Below the pieces are notes generated by a model. It did no database searches. It had not been told where the DNA came from and was given only the letters and a program-made list of their open reading frames with translations. The position numbers and the translations under genes are program-made. Positions 1 through 5,280 of a stretch of DNA of 5,488 nucleotides are shown here, in pieces. Numbering within the stretch: the first letter of the stretch is position 1; every line of letters begins with the position of its first letter. The stretch spans positions 1 through 5,488 of the forward strand of contig JAZNLR010000002.1 in NCBI GenBank assembly GCA_045579195.1, written 5' to 3'. Source of the DNA: JAZNLR01 sp045579195 (GTDB taxonomy: Bacteria; Bacillota; Clostridia; Christensenellales; CAMQZB01).

Positions 1-479
1 CCCTTTTCATATGTGCCCATGCCGTAGAGAATTCCCATTTCCTTTGCACCTTCCACGCAGGCTGCATACCCGCGGAAGCAAGCGAGAGTGGTTTCGGCGG
101 ACGCAAGTTCTTCATCTGCCGCGGTGACGATATAATAAAATTCCTTATTCTTCACTTCAAGCCAGCGCGCAACCGTCCTGTCGATCACGGTTTTGAGCTG
201 CGCGTCGATGGAATAGAAGTATACGGGGCTTGCAAGAACGAGAACGTCTGCATCGATCATCTTTTGAAGCAAGTCGGACATGTCATCTTTGATTGCACAA
301 ACGCCACCTTTTCGACACGCATAACAAGCGCGGCAATATCCGATGTTTTTCTCCGCAACACGAACTTTTTCAACTGCGTTTCCCGCCTCGATTGCACCTC
401 TTGCGAACTCATTGCACAGAAGGTCAGAGTTGCCTCCTTTTCGCGGGCTTCCTGATAAAATCAAAACTTTTTTATTCAT
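1..479 (-). CDS. Flavodoxin-family NAD(P)H-dependent FMN oxidoreductase, ISF-like (partial, C-terminus outside window)
   Basis: Reading the minus strand from an ATG at 479-477 gives 159 uninterrupted codons that leave the window at position 1, so the C-terminus is missing. The product starts MNKKVLILSGSPRKGGNS: a first beta strand followed by the SGSPRKGGNS loop (residues 9-18) that holds the FMN phosphate in this fold. Residues 49-61 hold four cysteines spaced C-X2-C-X2-C-X5-C, followed by a DDM motif (65-67). SPVYFYS (84-90) then LKTVIDR (95-101) are the usual flavin-contacting and helix motifs. The cysteine spacing fits the compact [4Fe-4S] motif of iron-sulfur flavoproteins, so a cytoplasmic electron-transfer or reductase role is inferred; the substrate is unknown. 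A GGAGAA ribosome site at 488-483 supports the start. The gene is divergent from the membrane-protein operon. The fold is secure; the cluster is inference. Confidence 0.9.
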   Translation of the reverse strand, partial: MNKKVLILSGSPRKGGNSDLLCNEFARGAIEAGNAVEKVRVAEKNIGYCRACYACRKGGVCAIKDDMSDLLQKMIDADVLVLASPVYFYSIDAQLKTVIDRTVARWLEVKNKEFYYIVTAADEELASAETTLACFRGYAACVEGAKEMGILYGMGTYEK

Positions 480-492
480 TTTTTCTCCAAAT

Positions 493-507
493 TCCGTTTT
501 TTACGGA
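493..507. repeat. Small inverted repeat in the flavoprotein leader
   Basis: TCCGT (493-497) and ACGGA (503-507) form a perfect 5-bp stem with a 5-nt loop. It lies just upstream of the GGAGAA ribosome site (488-483) in the predicted 5' leader of the minus-strand gene. It is too short and AT-flanked to be called a terminator; it could be a minor operator or chance. Confidence 0.3.
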
Positions 508-528
508 CCAAGTTTGAATTTCTCAAAA

Positions 529-559
529 ATGATACACTAAAACGGTGCCCGATTGTCAA
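529..559 (-). promoter_or_regulatory. Sigma-A type promoter of the flavoprotein gene
   Basis: On the minus strand a perfect TTGACA (-35, positions 559-554) is followed by TATCAT (-10, positions 534-529). The spacer is 19 bp, two longer than optimal. Transcription would begin near position 522 and leave a leader of about 40 nt before the ATG at 479. That leader contains a small inverted repeat at 493-507. The assignment rests on box matches and position only. Confidence 0.6.
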
Positions 560-605
560 GAATTTGAACGAAGAAAGAGCAAAATAAAAATGAGCAAGAA
601 ATCAG

Positions 606-658
606 TTTTTGAAAAGAGAGGAATTTCCGCATTGATGAAAGAGATTCTTTTTCAAAAA
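606..658. repeat. Imperfect long-loop inverted repeat
   Basis: TTTTTGAAAA at 606-615 is the exact reverse complement of TTTTCAAAAA at 649-658, separated by 33 nt. It lies upstream of the rightward -35 box, so it would not be in that mRNA, and upstream of the leftward promoter. The arms are AT-rich and may simply reflect base composition, although a regulatory site is possible. Confidence 0.3.
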
Positions 659-662
659 TAAG

Positions 663-691
663 TTGATATTTTCACACGCGTGTGATATAAT
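663..691 (+). promoter_or_regulatory. Strong sigma-A promoter with extended -10, driving the 722-2305 operon
   Basis: TTGATA (-35) at 663-668 and a consensus TATAAT (-10) at 686-691 are separated by the optimal 17 bp. TGA immediately before the -10 (683-685) is an extended -10 element. Transcription should start near 698, about 24 nt before the ATG at 722. This is the best promoter in the window, and its spacer is mostly filled by a perfect palindrome (672-685), which suggests it is kept in check by a repressor. Confidence 0.85.
672..685. promoter_or_regulatory. Probable operator: perfect 14-bp palindrome between -35 and -10
   Basis: TCACACGCGTGTGA is an exact palindrome with no central gap, lying inside the 17-bp spacer of the rightward promoter and abutting the -10 box. 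A dimeric regulator bound here would block RNA polymerase, so repression is the natural reading. I cannot assign the regulator family. The half-sites are TCACA...TGTGA, the reverse orientation of the CRP/FNR arrangement. No regulator gene is visible in the window. Confidence 0.65.
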
Positions 692-709
692 GTCAGTAAG
701 AAAAGAGAT

Positions 710-715
710 GGAGAG
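710..715 (+). promoter_or_regulatory. Ribosome binding site for the gene at 722
   Basis: GGAGAG lies 6 nt before the ATG at 722. It fixes the start of the first membrane-protein gene. Confidence 0.8.
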
Positions 716-721
716 CGAACA

Positions 722-1384
722 ATGGAAGAAGAAAACAAGGTTGTGTTAAAAACGGCGGGTTTGACAGTCGCCGCGCTTCTCATTGTCACGGTTTTGGTCA
801 TCTCTGCATTTGCGCTGTTTTGTCCGTCTCTTTCGGGCGACTTTTGTTATCGCATCGGCTTAGACGGTCTTTCCGTTCGCTTTGCGCGCGTTGCATATGA
901 CAAAAGCGGGGAGATTGATGACGTCGCAGTTCTTATTGAGCGTGCGGCAAGCGTGAATGACGATGAAACCATCGTTGAATATGCCCCCGAGCTTCTCAAA
1001 CACAAGAATTGGTCGGAATATGAAGAATTTATGACCGAAAAACTGCAGTATCAGTACGGGAACTTTATCAACGGAAAATATGCTGTTGCGCTCTACCGCA
1101 AGGGGGACAAAGCGGAGGCTTTGAATGTTGCAAAGAGTGCAACCGAAGAATATGGCGTGAACAACCCGATGCAACACCTTGTTTCGGCGGTTGCCGCGGC
1201 GAAGGATTCCACGTTTGCGGCAGACGTTCTTGTTGTGTTGGAAGAGATGTTCCAGTCTGCGAAAACGACGGCAACGGCAAAAGCAGTTGCGGTGGACGGA
1301 GTTCAGATGGCAACGATATCCGGAAATCAGACGGCAATCGGAATTTGGAAAGCCAGATATGATGTTCCGGTTATCAACAATTAA
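722..1384 (+). CDS. Membrane-anchored protein of unknown function with a helical, TPR-like extracytoplasmic domain
   Basis: I do not recognise this 220-residue protein as a named family. After a short charged N-terminus (MEEENK) there is one strong hydrophobic segment at about residues 11-33, probably an uncleaved signal anchor, with the remainder outside the cell. Two cysteines (34 and 42) sit just after the membrane segment and could form a disulfide. Residues 65-210 look almost wholly alpha-helical, and KYAVALYRKGDKAEALNVAK (119-138) resembles one tetratricopeptide-type helical hairpin, so a protein-binding scaffold is a possible role. The start is supported by GGAGAG 6 nt upstream and a strong promoter behind that. 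It is the first gene of a two-gene operon, followed 24 nt later by another single-pass membrane protein. Being a real gene is secure; any function is inference. Confidence 0.85.
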   Translation: MEEENKVVLKTAGLTVAALLIVTVLVISAFALFCPSLSGDFCYRIGLDGLSVRFARVAYDKSGEIDDVAVLIERAASVNDDETIVEYAPELLKHKNWSEYEEFMTEKLQYQYGNFINGKYAVALYRKGDKAEALNVAKSATEEYGVNNPMQHLVSAVAAAKDSTFAADVLVVLEEMFQSAKTTATAKAVAVDGVQMATISGNQTAIGIWKARYDVPVINN

Positions 1385-1396
1385 GTATCATTTTTT

Positions 1397-1401
1397 GGAG
1401 G
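1397..1401 (+). promoter_or_regulatory. Ribosome binding site for the gene at 1409
   Basis: GGAGG lies 7 nt upstream of the ATG at 1409, within the 24-nt gap after the previous stop codon. It is a near-ideal site and supports independent, efficient initiation on a shared transcript. Confidence 0.85.
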
Positions 1402-1408
1402 AAGTTTT

Positions 1409-2305
1409 ATGAGAGCAAGACGTAGAGGATGTTTGACGACACTCTTGGTGATGTTCCTCATTGTGGTCGTTTTGGCAGGAGGCGCAGGCACCGCAATTTT
1501 GAACACTTCGTTGGATAAACTTGGACTTGCCGACATTCAGATCCCGGGAATGGAAAAGACTGTTCGCGAGATGGGATTTGCCGACTTGACGATTAAGAGT
1601 TTGTTGGACACTTTGAGCGATTTGACGACCGTTCCCGACACCAACGAAATCGTGAAAGAGGATGCAAAGCCGACGCAGGAGTCGGATGATAAGATGGTTG
1701 GGCTTGTTGAGAGCGCCGGTGTTTCCGCACCTTCCGACATTTTAGCTGGCAAGGTCGTGTTTGAAGAAGAGGTTGAAATGACCCTTTCGGGCGGCGACGT
1801 TTCCTCGTTGATGAATCAGATTTTTTCTGACATTTCCGAGCAGGTTGACGAGGGCGCTGAGGATGAGAGCATTGCTCAGATGGTAAACGACTTAAATCTT
1901 GAAGTTGTCGGAACGAACATTGAAGAAGTAAACGGACAGCAGGTCGTCACGACCGTTGTTACGTTGAACGTTCCCGATGAGCTTCAGGAGACTCTTTCTT
2001 CGTTAGGGTTGCCGTCTTCGTTGGTCGTTCAGTCTAGCAGCGTTGTTGAAGTTGTTGACGGTGCGCTCGCGGTCGGAACTGCAAGCGAAGAGAATGCAGG
2101 CGTTGCGGGAATTCAGGTGAATAACCTCTCCACGGAGCAGACGAATCAGATCCTGGACGCTGTTTCCGAGATGACAGGGGAATCCATCTCGTCCGAAATG
2201 CTCAGCTCTGTTTTCGGTGACGTTTTCGTTGATATGATGAACAACCTCGGAGCTGCAAACGGAATTGAAAACGGTCAGGTTTCCTTGACCGGAAGAACGG
2301 AATAA
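1409..2305 (+). CDS. Membrane-anchored protein of unknown function, acidic extracytoplasmic domain
   Basis: This 298-residue protein is not one I can name. A basic start (MRARRRG) and a hydrophobic segment at about residues 9-30 predict an N-in, C-out signal anchor; cysteine 8 lies before that segment, so it is not a lipobox. Residues 75-96 are a polar, probably flexible linker. The outer domain (about 110-298) is acidic and rich in Val, Ser, Glu and Asn. It alternates probable beta strands (KVVFEEEVEMTLSG, 115-128; VVTTVVTLNVP, 179-189; VVQSSSVVEVVDGALAVG, 206-223) with helices (130-146, 241-255, 260-280). This long-strand and helix pattern recalls the lipid-binding-like folds of YpmS-type anchored proteins, but no diagnostic motif is present. 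It is co-transcribed with the gene at 722 and followed by a terminator, so the two probably act together at the cell envelope. Confidence 0.85.
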   Translation: MRARRRGCLTTLLVMFLIVVVLAGGAGTAILNTSLDKLGLADIQIPGMEKTVREMGFADLTIKSLLDTLSDLTTVPDTNEIVKEDAKPTQESDDKMVGLVESAGVSAPSDILAGKVVFEEEVEMTLSGGDVSSLMNQIFSDISEQVDEGAEDESIAQMVNDLNLEVVGTNIEEVNGQQVVTTVVTLNVPDELQETLSSLGLPSSLVVQSSSVVEVVDGALAVGTASEENAGVAGIQVNNLSTEQTNQILDAVSEMTGESISSEMLSSVFGDVFVDMMNNLGAANGIENGQVSLTGRTE

Positions 2306-2316
2306 TTGCGCATTTG

Positions 2317-2341
2317 AGGCGGCGTTTTGCCGCCTTTTCTT
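2317..2341 (+). terminator. Rho-independent terminator after the membrane-protein operon
   Basis: AGGCGGC (2317-2323) pairs with GCCGCCT (2329-2335) around a 5-nt GTTTT loop and is followed by TTTCTT. It begins 12 nt after the stop codon at 2305 and ends 31 nt before the adenine deaminase ATG. Because ade lies close behind, it may also act as a partial terminator or attenuator. Confidence 0.8.
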
Positions 2342-2361
2342 ATACGATCATTTCAAAGAAC

Positions 2362-2368
2362 AGAGGGA
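2362..2368 (+). promoter_or_regulatory. Ribosome binding site of ade
   Basis: AGAGGGA lies 4 nt before the ATG at 2373 (6 nt counting from its AGAGG core), supporting this start over downstream methionines. Confidence 0.7.
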
Positions 2369-2372
2369 TAAG

Positions 2373-4079
2373 ATGAAAAAATTGATTCGCGTTGCTGTCG
2401 GGGCGGAGATGCCTGATCTTGTCTTAAAGAACGGAAAGGTCATCAACGTTTACACAGGAGAAATTGAAGAGCTCGACATTGCGATCGTTGACGGAAAAAT
2501 TGCAGGTCTTGGTCATTTTGACTACGCGCTTGACGTGCACGATCTGAACGGAGCGTACGTTTGCCCTGGCTTGATCGACACGCATCTGCACATTGAAAGC
2601 ACGATGCTTTCGCCTGCAAACTATGCAAAGACCGTCATGCCGTACGGCGTGACAACTGCGATTGCCGATCCGCACGAAATTGCAAATGTTTGCGGGATGG
2701 ACGGTGTGGATTATATGATTGCAGAAAGTGAATCCGTGCCGATGGATATCCGTTTTATGATGCCATCTTGTGTTCCTGCGACTCCGTTTGAAGACAACGG
2801 AGCGCACCTTGATGCAAAGATCGTTCGTTCTGCGCTGATGCGTGACGATGTCTTTGGGCTCGGTGAAATGATGAATTATCCAGGCGTACTTGCGGCGGAT
2901 GATGAAGTGCTGCGCAAGATCGCGGCCGCAAGGTCGCTTGGAAAAGTCGTCGACGGTCACTATTCGGGATGCGATCCCAAAGGACTCAATGCTTACTGTG
3001 CGTTCATTCAGACGGATCACGAATGCGTCACTTTGGAGGATGCAAAGAGCGAGCTTCAGCGCGGAATGTACATCCAGATCCGTTCGGGAAGTGCGACCAA
3101 GAACGTTGCCGAACTCGTTGGAATCGTCAATCCGAAGACCTTGCGCCGTTGCCTCTTCTGCACGGACGATAAACACGTTGAGGATATCTTCCAGGAAGGC
3201 CATCTCGACAACAACATTCGCATCGCCGTGAATGAAGGCGTTGATCCAATTGATGCCATCATCATCGCAACGTTGAACCCCTCTGAGTGCTATAACTTGC
3301 GTGACCGCGGAGCAATTGCTCCGGGAAGAATTGCAGACCTTTGCATCTTTGACGATCTTTACGATTTTCGCGTTTCTGCAGTCTATAAGAACGGTGCGCT
3401 GGTTGCTAAAAATGGACGCGCACTCTTTGATGCGGATTCGCAGCCCACTTCTGCTGTTCTCAACACGATGAATGCAAGCGAGATCACCGAAAAGGATCTT
3501 CGCATTCCCTTGGACAGCGAAAAGGTTCGAGTTATGCGTTTGATGCCGCATAACGTCGTTACCACCGAGGAGATCTGGACGGTGGAGACGGAGGATGGCT
3601 ATTATAAGAAAACAGAAGGCCTTTCGAAGGTTTGCGTTGTGGAACGCCATAAAAACACGGGAAACATCGGCCTTGGATTTATCGCGGGATTTGGCATTCA
3701 AAACGGCGCGCTTGCAATTTCGGTTTCGCACGACAGCCACAACATCATCTGCGTTGGCGACAACGACCGAGATATGGCAATTGCAGTCAATGAGATCATC
3801 GCTTGCGGCGGTGGCTTGACCGCCGTTTCAAACGGAGAAGTCTTTGAGACTTTTGAACTGCCCATCGCAGGCTTAATGAGTGATCGCGATTCGGATTACC
3901 TCTTTGTCAAGACAAAGCGCCTTTATGACTTCGCAAGATCGCTCGGTGTTTCGCCTGAGATCGAGCCGTTTATGAGCCTATCCTTCCTTTCGTTGACTGT
4001 CATTCCTGAAGTGAAGATCACTGACCAGGGACTCTTTAAAATCGAGACGTTTGGATATGTTCCGTTGACGGTGGAATAA
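2373..4079 (+). CDS. ade: Adenine deaminase (adenine to hypoxanthine plus ammonia)
   Basis: This 568-residue cytoplasmic metalloenzyme of the amidohydrolase superfamily has the typical length and layout of bacterial AdeC/Ade and serves purine salvage by converting adenine to hypoxanthine. An N-terminal beta-sandwich segment (DLVLKNGKVINVYTGE, 15-30) leads into the TIM barrel. There PGLIDTHLHIEST (65-77) gives the metal-binding His71 and His73, ADPHEIANV (98-106) is a family signature, and Glu165, His196, His216 (TDHE) and Asp265 (TDD) are the expected further metal or catalytic residues. GAIAPGRIADL (313-323) closes the barrel region. The C-terminal domain shows GNIGLGF (430-436), SHDSHN (452-457) and PIAGLMSD (497-504), all characteristic. 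One oddity: residues 195-199 read GHYSG where I recall GHAPG as usual. It follows the membrane-protein operon after a terminator and has no clear promoter or purine riboswitch in the 67-nt gap. Confidence 0.96.
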   Translation: MKKLIRVAVGAEMPDLVLKNGKVINVYTGEIEELDIAIVDGKIAGLGHFDYALDVHDLNGAYVCPGLIDTHLHIESTMLSPANYAKTVMPYGVTTAIADPHEIANVCGMDGVDYMIAESESVPMDIRFMMPSCVPATPFEDNGAHLDAKIVRSALMRDDVFGLGEMMNYPGVLAADDEVLRKIAAARSLGKVVDGHYSGCDPKGLNAYCAFIQTDHECVTLEDAKSELQRGMYIQIRSGSATKNVAELVGIVNPKTLRRCLFCTDDKHVEDIFQEGHLDNNIRIAVNEGVDPIDAIIIATLNPSECYNLRDRGAIAPGRIADLCIFDDLYDFRVSAVYKNGALVAKNGRALFDADSQPTSAVLNTMNASEITEKDLRIPLDSEKVRVMRLMPHNVVTTEEIWTVETEDGYYKKTEGLSKVCVVERHKNTGNIGLGFIAGFGIQNGALAISVSHDSHNIICVGDNDRDMAIAVNEIIACGGGLTAVSNGEVFETFELPIAGLMSDRDSDYLFVKTKRLYDFARSLGVSPEIEPFMSLSFLSLTVIPEVKITDQGLFKIETFGYVPLTVE

Positions 4080-4095
4080 AGTTTGAAACAAAAGA

Positions 4096-4124
4096 AAAAG
4101 CCCGAACGATTCGTTCGGGCTTTT
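4096..4124. terminator. Bidirectional rho-independent terminator between convergent genes
   Basis: GCCCGAACG (4100-4108) and CGTTCGGGC (4112-4120) form a perfect 9-bp stem with a 3-nt loop, extended by four A-T pairs (AAAA at 4096-4099, TTTT at 4121-4124). On the plus strand the stem runs into TTTTATTTT, ending ade. On the minus strand it runs into CTTTTTCTTT, ending the gene at 4139-5170. The symmetry and its position between two convergent stops show that one element serves both. Confidence 0.93.
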
Positions 4125-4138
4125 ATTTTGCTTATTTC

Positions 4139-5170
4139 TCATTTTTCCTCTTCCAGGAGGATCTTTTTCTGCTCTTGCTTAAAAGCAAGGATTTCAGGCT
4201 GAACCACCTTGTCGTATTCCACGGTCAGAGCTTCCAGGGCAAGGTCGAATTTCTTTTGCTCGGTCGTCTTAAGCTCTTCAAAGAAGGTGATGGCTGAAGT
4301 CGGATCGTTCTTCAACGTTTCGGGGGTGTCGAAGCGGCAAGTTGAAAGCGCGTCTTCAAATGCGGCTTGCATTTCCGTTTCGCCCTCAACAATCAGCTTT
4401 GCAATGGAGAGAACAGTGTCGATTTCTGCAAAGGACTCCGTCTTTTCCTTTTCCAGTGCGTCAAGTGCTTCACGCTTTGGCTTGATGCTTTCGATTTCGT
4501 CGAGTTCATCTTGTAAAATCCCAAGGTAAAGCCCAAGAGCAGCGCCATCGTAAAGCTCGATGAATTCATTTAAGACTTTCACGCTGGCATATGCCAAGAT
4601 TTCGGGCGTGAATGAGGTTTCCTGCTTGCAAGCTTCTGCAACCAAGGCGTATTTCCCGGTCGTGATATAAAGTGCTTCCGCAAGGCCTTTCGAGGTTTCG
4701 TACGGCAAGACACTTGCATTGATCTCATTTTTCGCAAAGAAAGCGTTGAGTGCAGAGGTGGCCGTTTCAAGCATCAGGTTTTCGTGCTTCTGATTTGCAT
4801 TCACGGCGAGGACTTTCACCGAAACGGATTCTCCTTCAAAGAAATCAAGCTCATCTGCCATGGTCAAAATACGGGTGCACGCCTCGGAAAGCGTACAGCC
4901 GACAAGTCCCTCGCGGAAGAGAAGAAGTGCTGCTTCGTGATTGAAGGAGCGGTATGCCGTGACGATGTCTTTGGTGTCCGTCTCAAGCTCGATTTTAAAG
5001 TCAGAGTTGATGAAGACGTAGCCCGAAGAGACCTTCGGTGTTCTCGGGATACTCATGATCAAGGGGAACAGTGCTGAGAAGAGCAAGCAAACGGCAAGAA
5101 CGGTTGCGCAGATGACCAGCCAGTTGACCTTCTTTTTGGAATGTTTTTTCTTGTGATTTGTGTTTTTCAT
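4139..5170 (-). CDS. RsgI-like membrane-anchored protein lacking the cytoplasmic sigma-binding domain
   Basis: The 343-residue product begins with a very basic tail (KKKHSKKK, 7-14), then one hydrophobic segment at about residues 17-40, so the rest is predicted outside the cell. Residues 50-203 resemble the middle domain of RsgI-type anti-sigma-I factors: YVFINSDFKIELETD (51-65), FNHEAALLL (76-84), a G-X-T-L-S-E-A turn (91-97), a helix ending ADELDFF (105-111) and ITTGKYALV (169-177). In RsgI a roughly 50-residue cytoplasmic domain before the membrane segment binds SigI; here only about 16 basic residues are present, so sigma control is unlikely without a partner. Residues 218-343 are charged and helical, with coiled-coil character (EIESIKPKREALDALEKEKT). 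The start is the only ATG before an in-frame upstream stop, but its Shine-Dalgarno is distant. The family match is from memory of motifs; the gene itself is secure. Confidence 0.8.
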   Translation of the reverse strand: MKNTNHKKKHSKKKVNWLVICATVLAVCLLFSALFPLIMSIPRTPKVSSGYVFINSDFKIELETDTKDIVTAYRSFNHEAALLLFREGLVGCTLSEACTRILTMADELDFFEGESVSVKVLAVNANQKHENLMLETATSALNAFFAKNEINASVLPYETSKGLAEALYITTGKYALVAEACKQETSFTPEILAYASVKVLNEFIELYDGAALGLYLGILQDELDEIESIKPKREALDALEKEKTESFAEIDTVLSIAKLIVEGETEMQAAFEDALSTCRFDTPETLKNDPTSAITFFEELKTTEQKKFDLALEALTVEYDKVVQPEILAFKQEQKKILLEEEK

Positions 5171-5184
5171 AGGTATATTTTGTA

Positions 5185-5190
5185 TCCTTA
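5185..5190 (-). promoter_or_regulatory. Widely spaced Shine-Dalgarno of the RsgI-like gene
   Basis: TAAGGA on the minus strand (5190-5185) is the only purine-rich match upstream of the ATG at 5170, but it is 14 nt away rather than the 5-9 nt seen for the other genes here. No in-frame start codon lies between it and the ATG, and an in-frame TAG lies further upstream. Translation may therefore be weak or helped by the AU-rich leader. Confidence 0.45.
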
Positions 5191-5205
5191 TTTCAGTTCT
5201 TTTCT

Positions 5206-5233
5206 ATCATATCAAATTTTATGAAAAAAGCAA
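5206..5233 (-). promoter_or_regulatory. Promoter of the RsgI-like gene, extended -10
   Basis: On the minus strand TTGCTT (-35, 5233-5228) and TATGAT (-10, 5211-5206) are 16 bp apart, and TGA (5214-5212) directly before the -10 makes an extended element. It sits just after the terminator of the upstream gene, so the RsgI-like gene is probably its own transcription unit with a leader of about 30 nt. Confidence 0.6.
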
Positions 5234-5261
5234 AGAAAAACGCACGGGTTTGCCCGTGCGT
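5231..5261 (-). terminator. Rho-independent terminator of the PPC-domain gene
   Basis: On the minus strand ACGCACGGG (5261-5253) pairs with CCCGTGCGT (5248-5240) around a 4-nt loop (CAAA), a 9-bp GC-rich stem followed by TTTTCTTTG. It lies about 20 nt downstream of the stop at 5281 and just upstream of the next promoter; the T-tract slightly overlaps that promoter's -35 box. The plus-strand side has a much weaker T-run, so it acts leftward. Confidence 0.85.
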
Positions 5262-5280
5262 AAAATCTGCGTCGGAACTT

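Noticed and set aside
264..540. Overlapping plus-strand frames of 63-74 codons near the left end
   Set aside because: They are shadows of the minus-strand flavoprotein gene, whose reading frame matches its family throughout, and lack ribosome sites.
1409..1440. Lipoprotein signal around Cys8 of the second envelope protein
   Set aside because: The cysteine precedes the hydrophobic segment instead of following it, so there is no lipobox.
2306..2372. Possible purine riboswitch upstream of adenine deaminase
   Set aside because: The gap is only 67 nt, mostly a terminator hairpin; there is no room for the three-helix aptamer and no conserved core is seen.
2424..3740. 438-codon open frame on the minus strand opposite ade
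   Set aside because: It lies wholly antisense to a clearly identified adenine deaminase, has no ribosome site, and its translation is rich in Arg, His, Cys and Val as expected from the complement of a biased coding frame.
4750..5077. Plus-strand frames of 64 and 97 codons
   Set aside because: They are antisense to the RsgI-like gene, with cysteine-, arginine- and histidine-rich translations and no ribosome sites.
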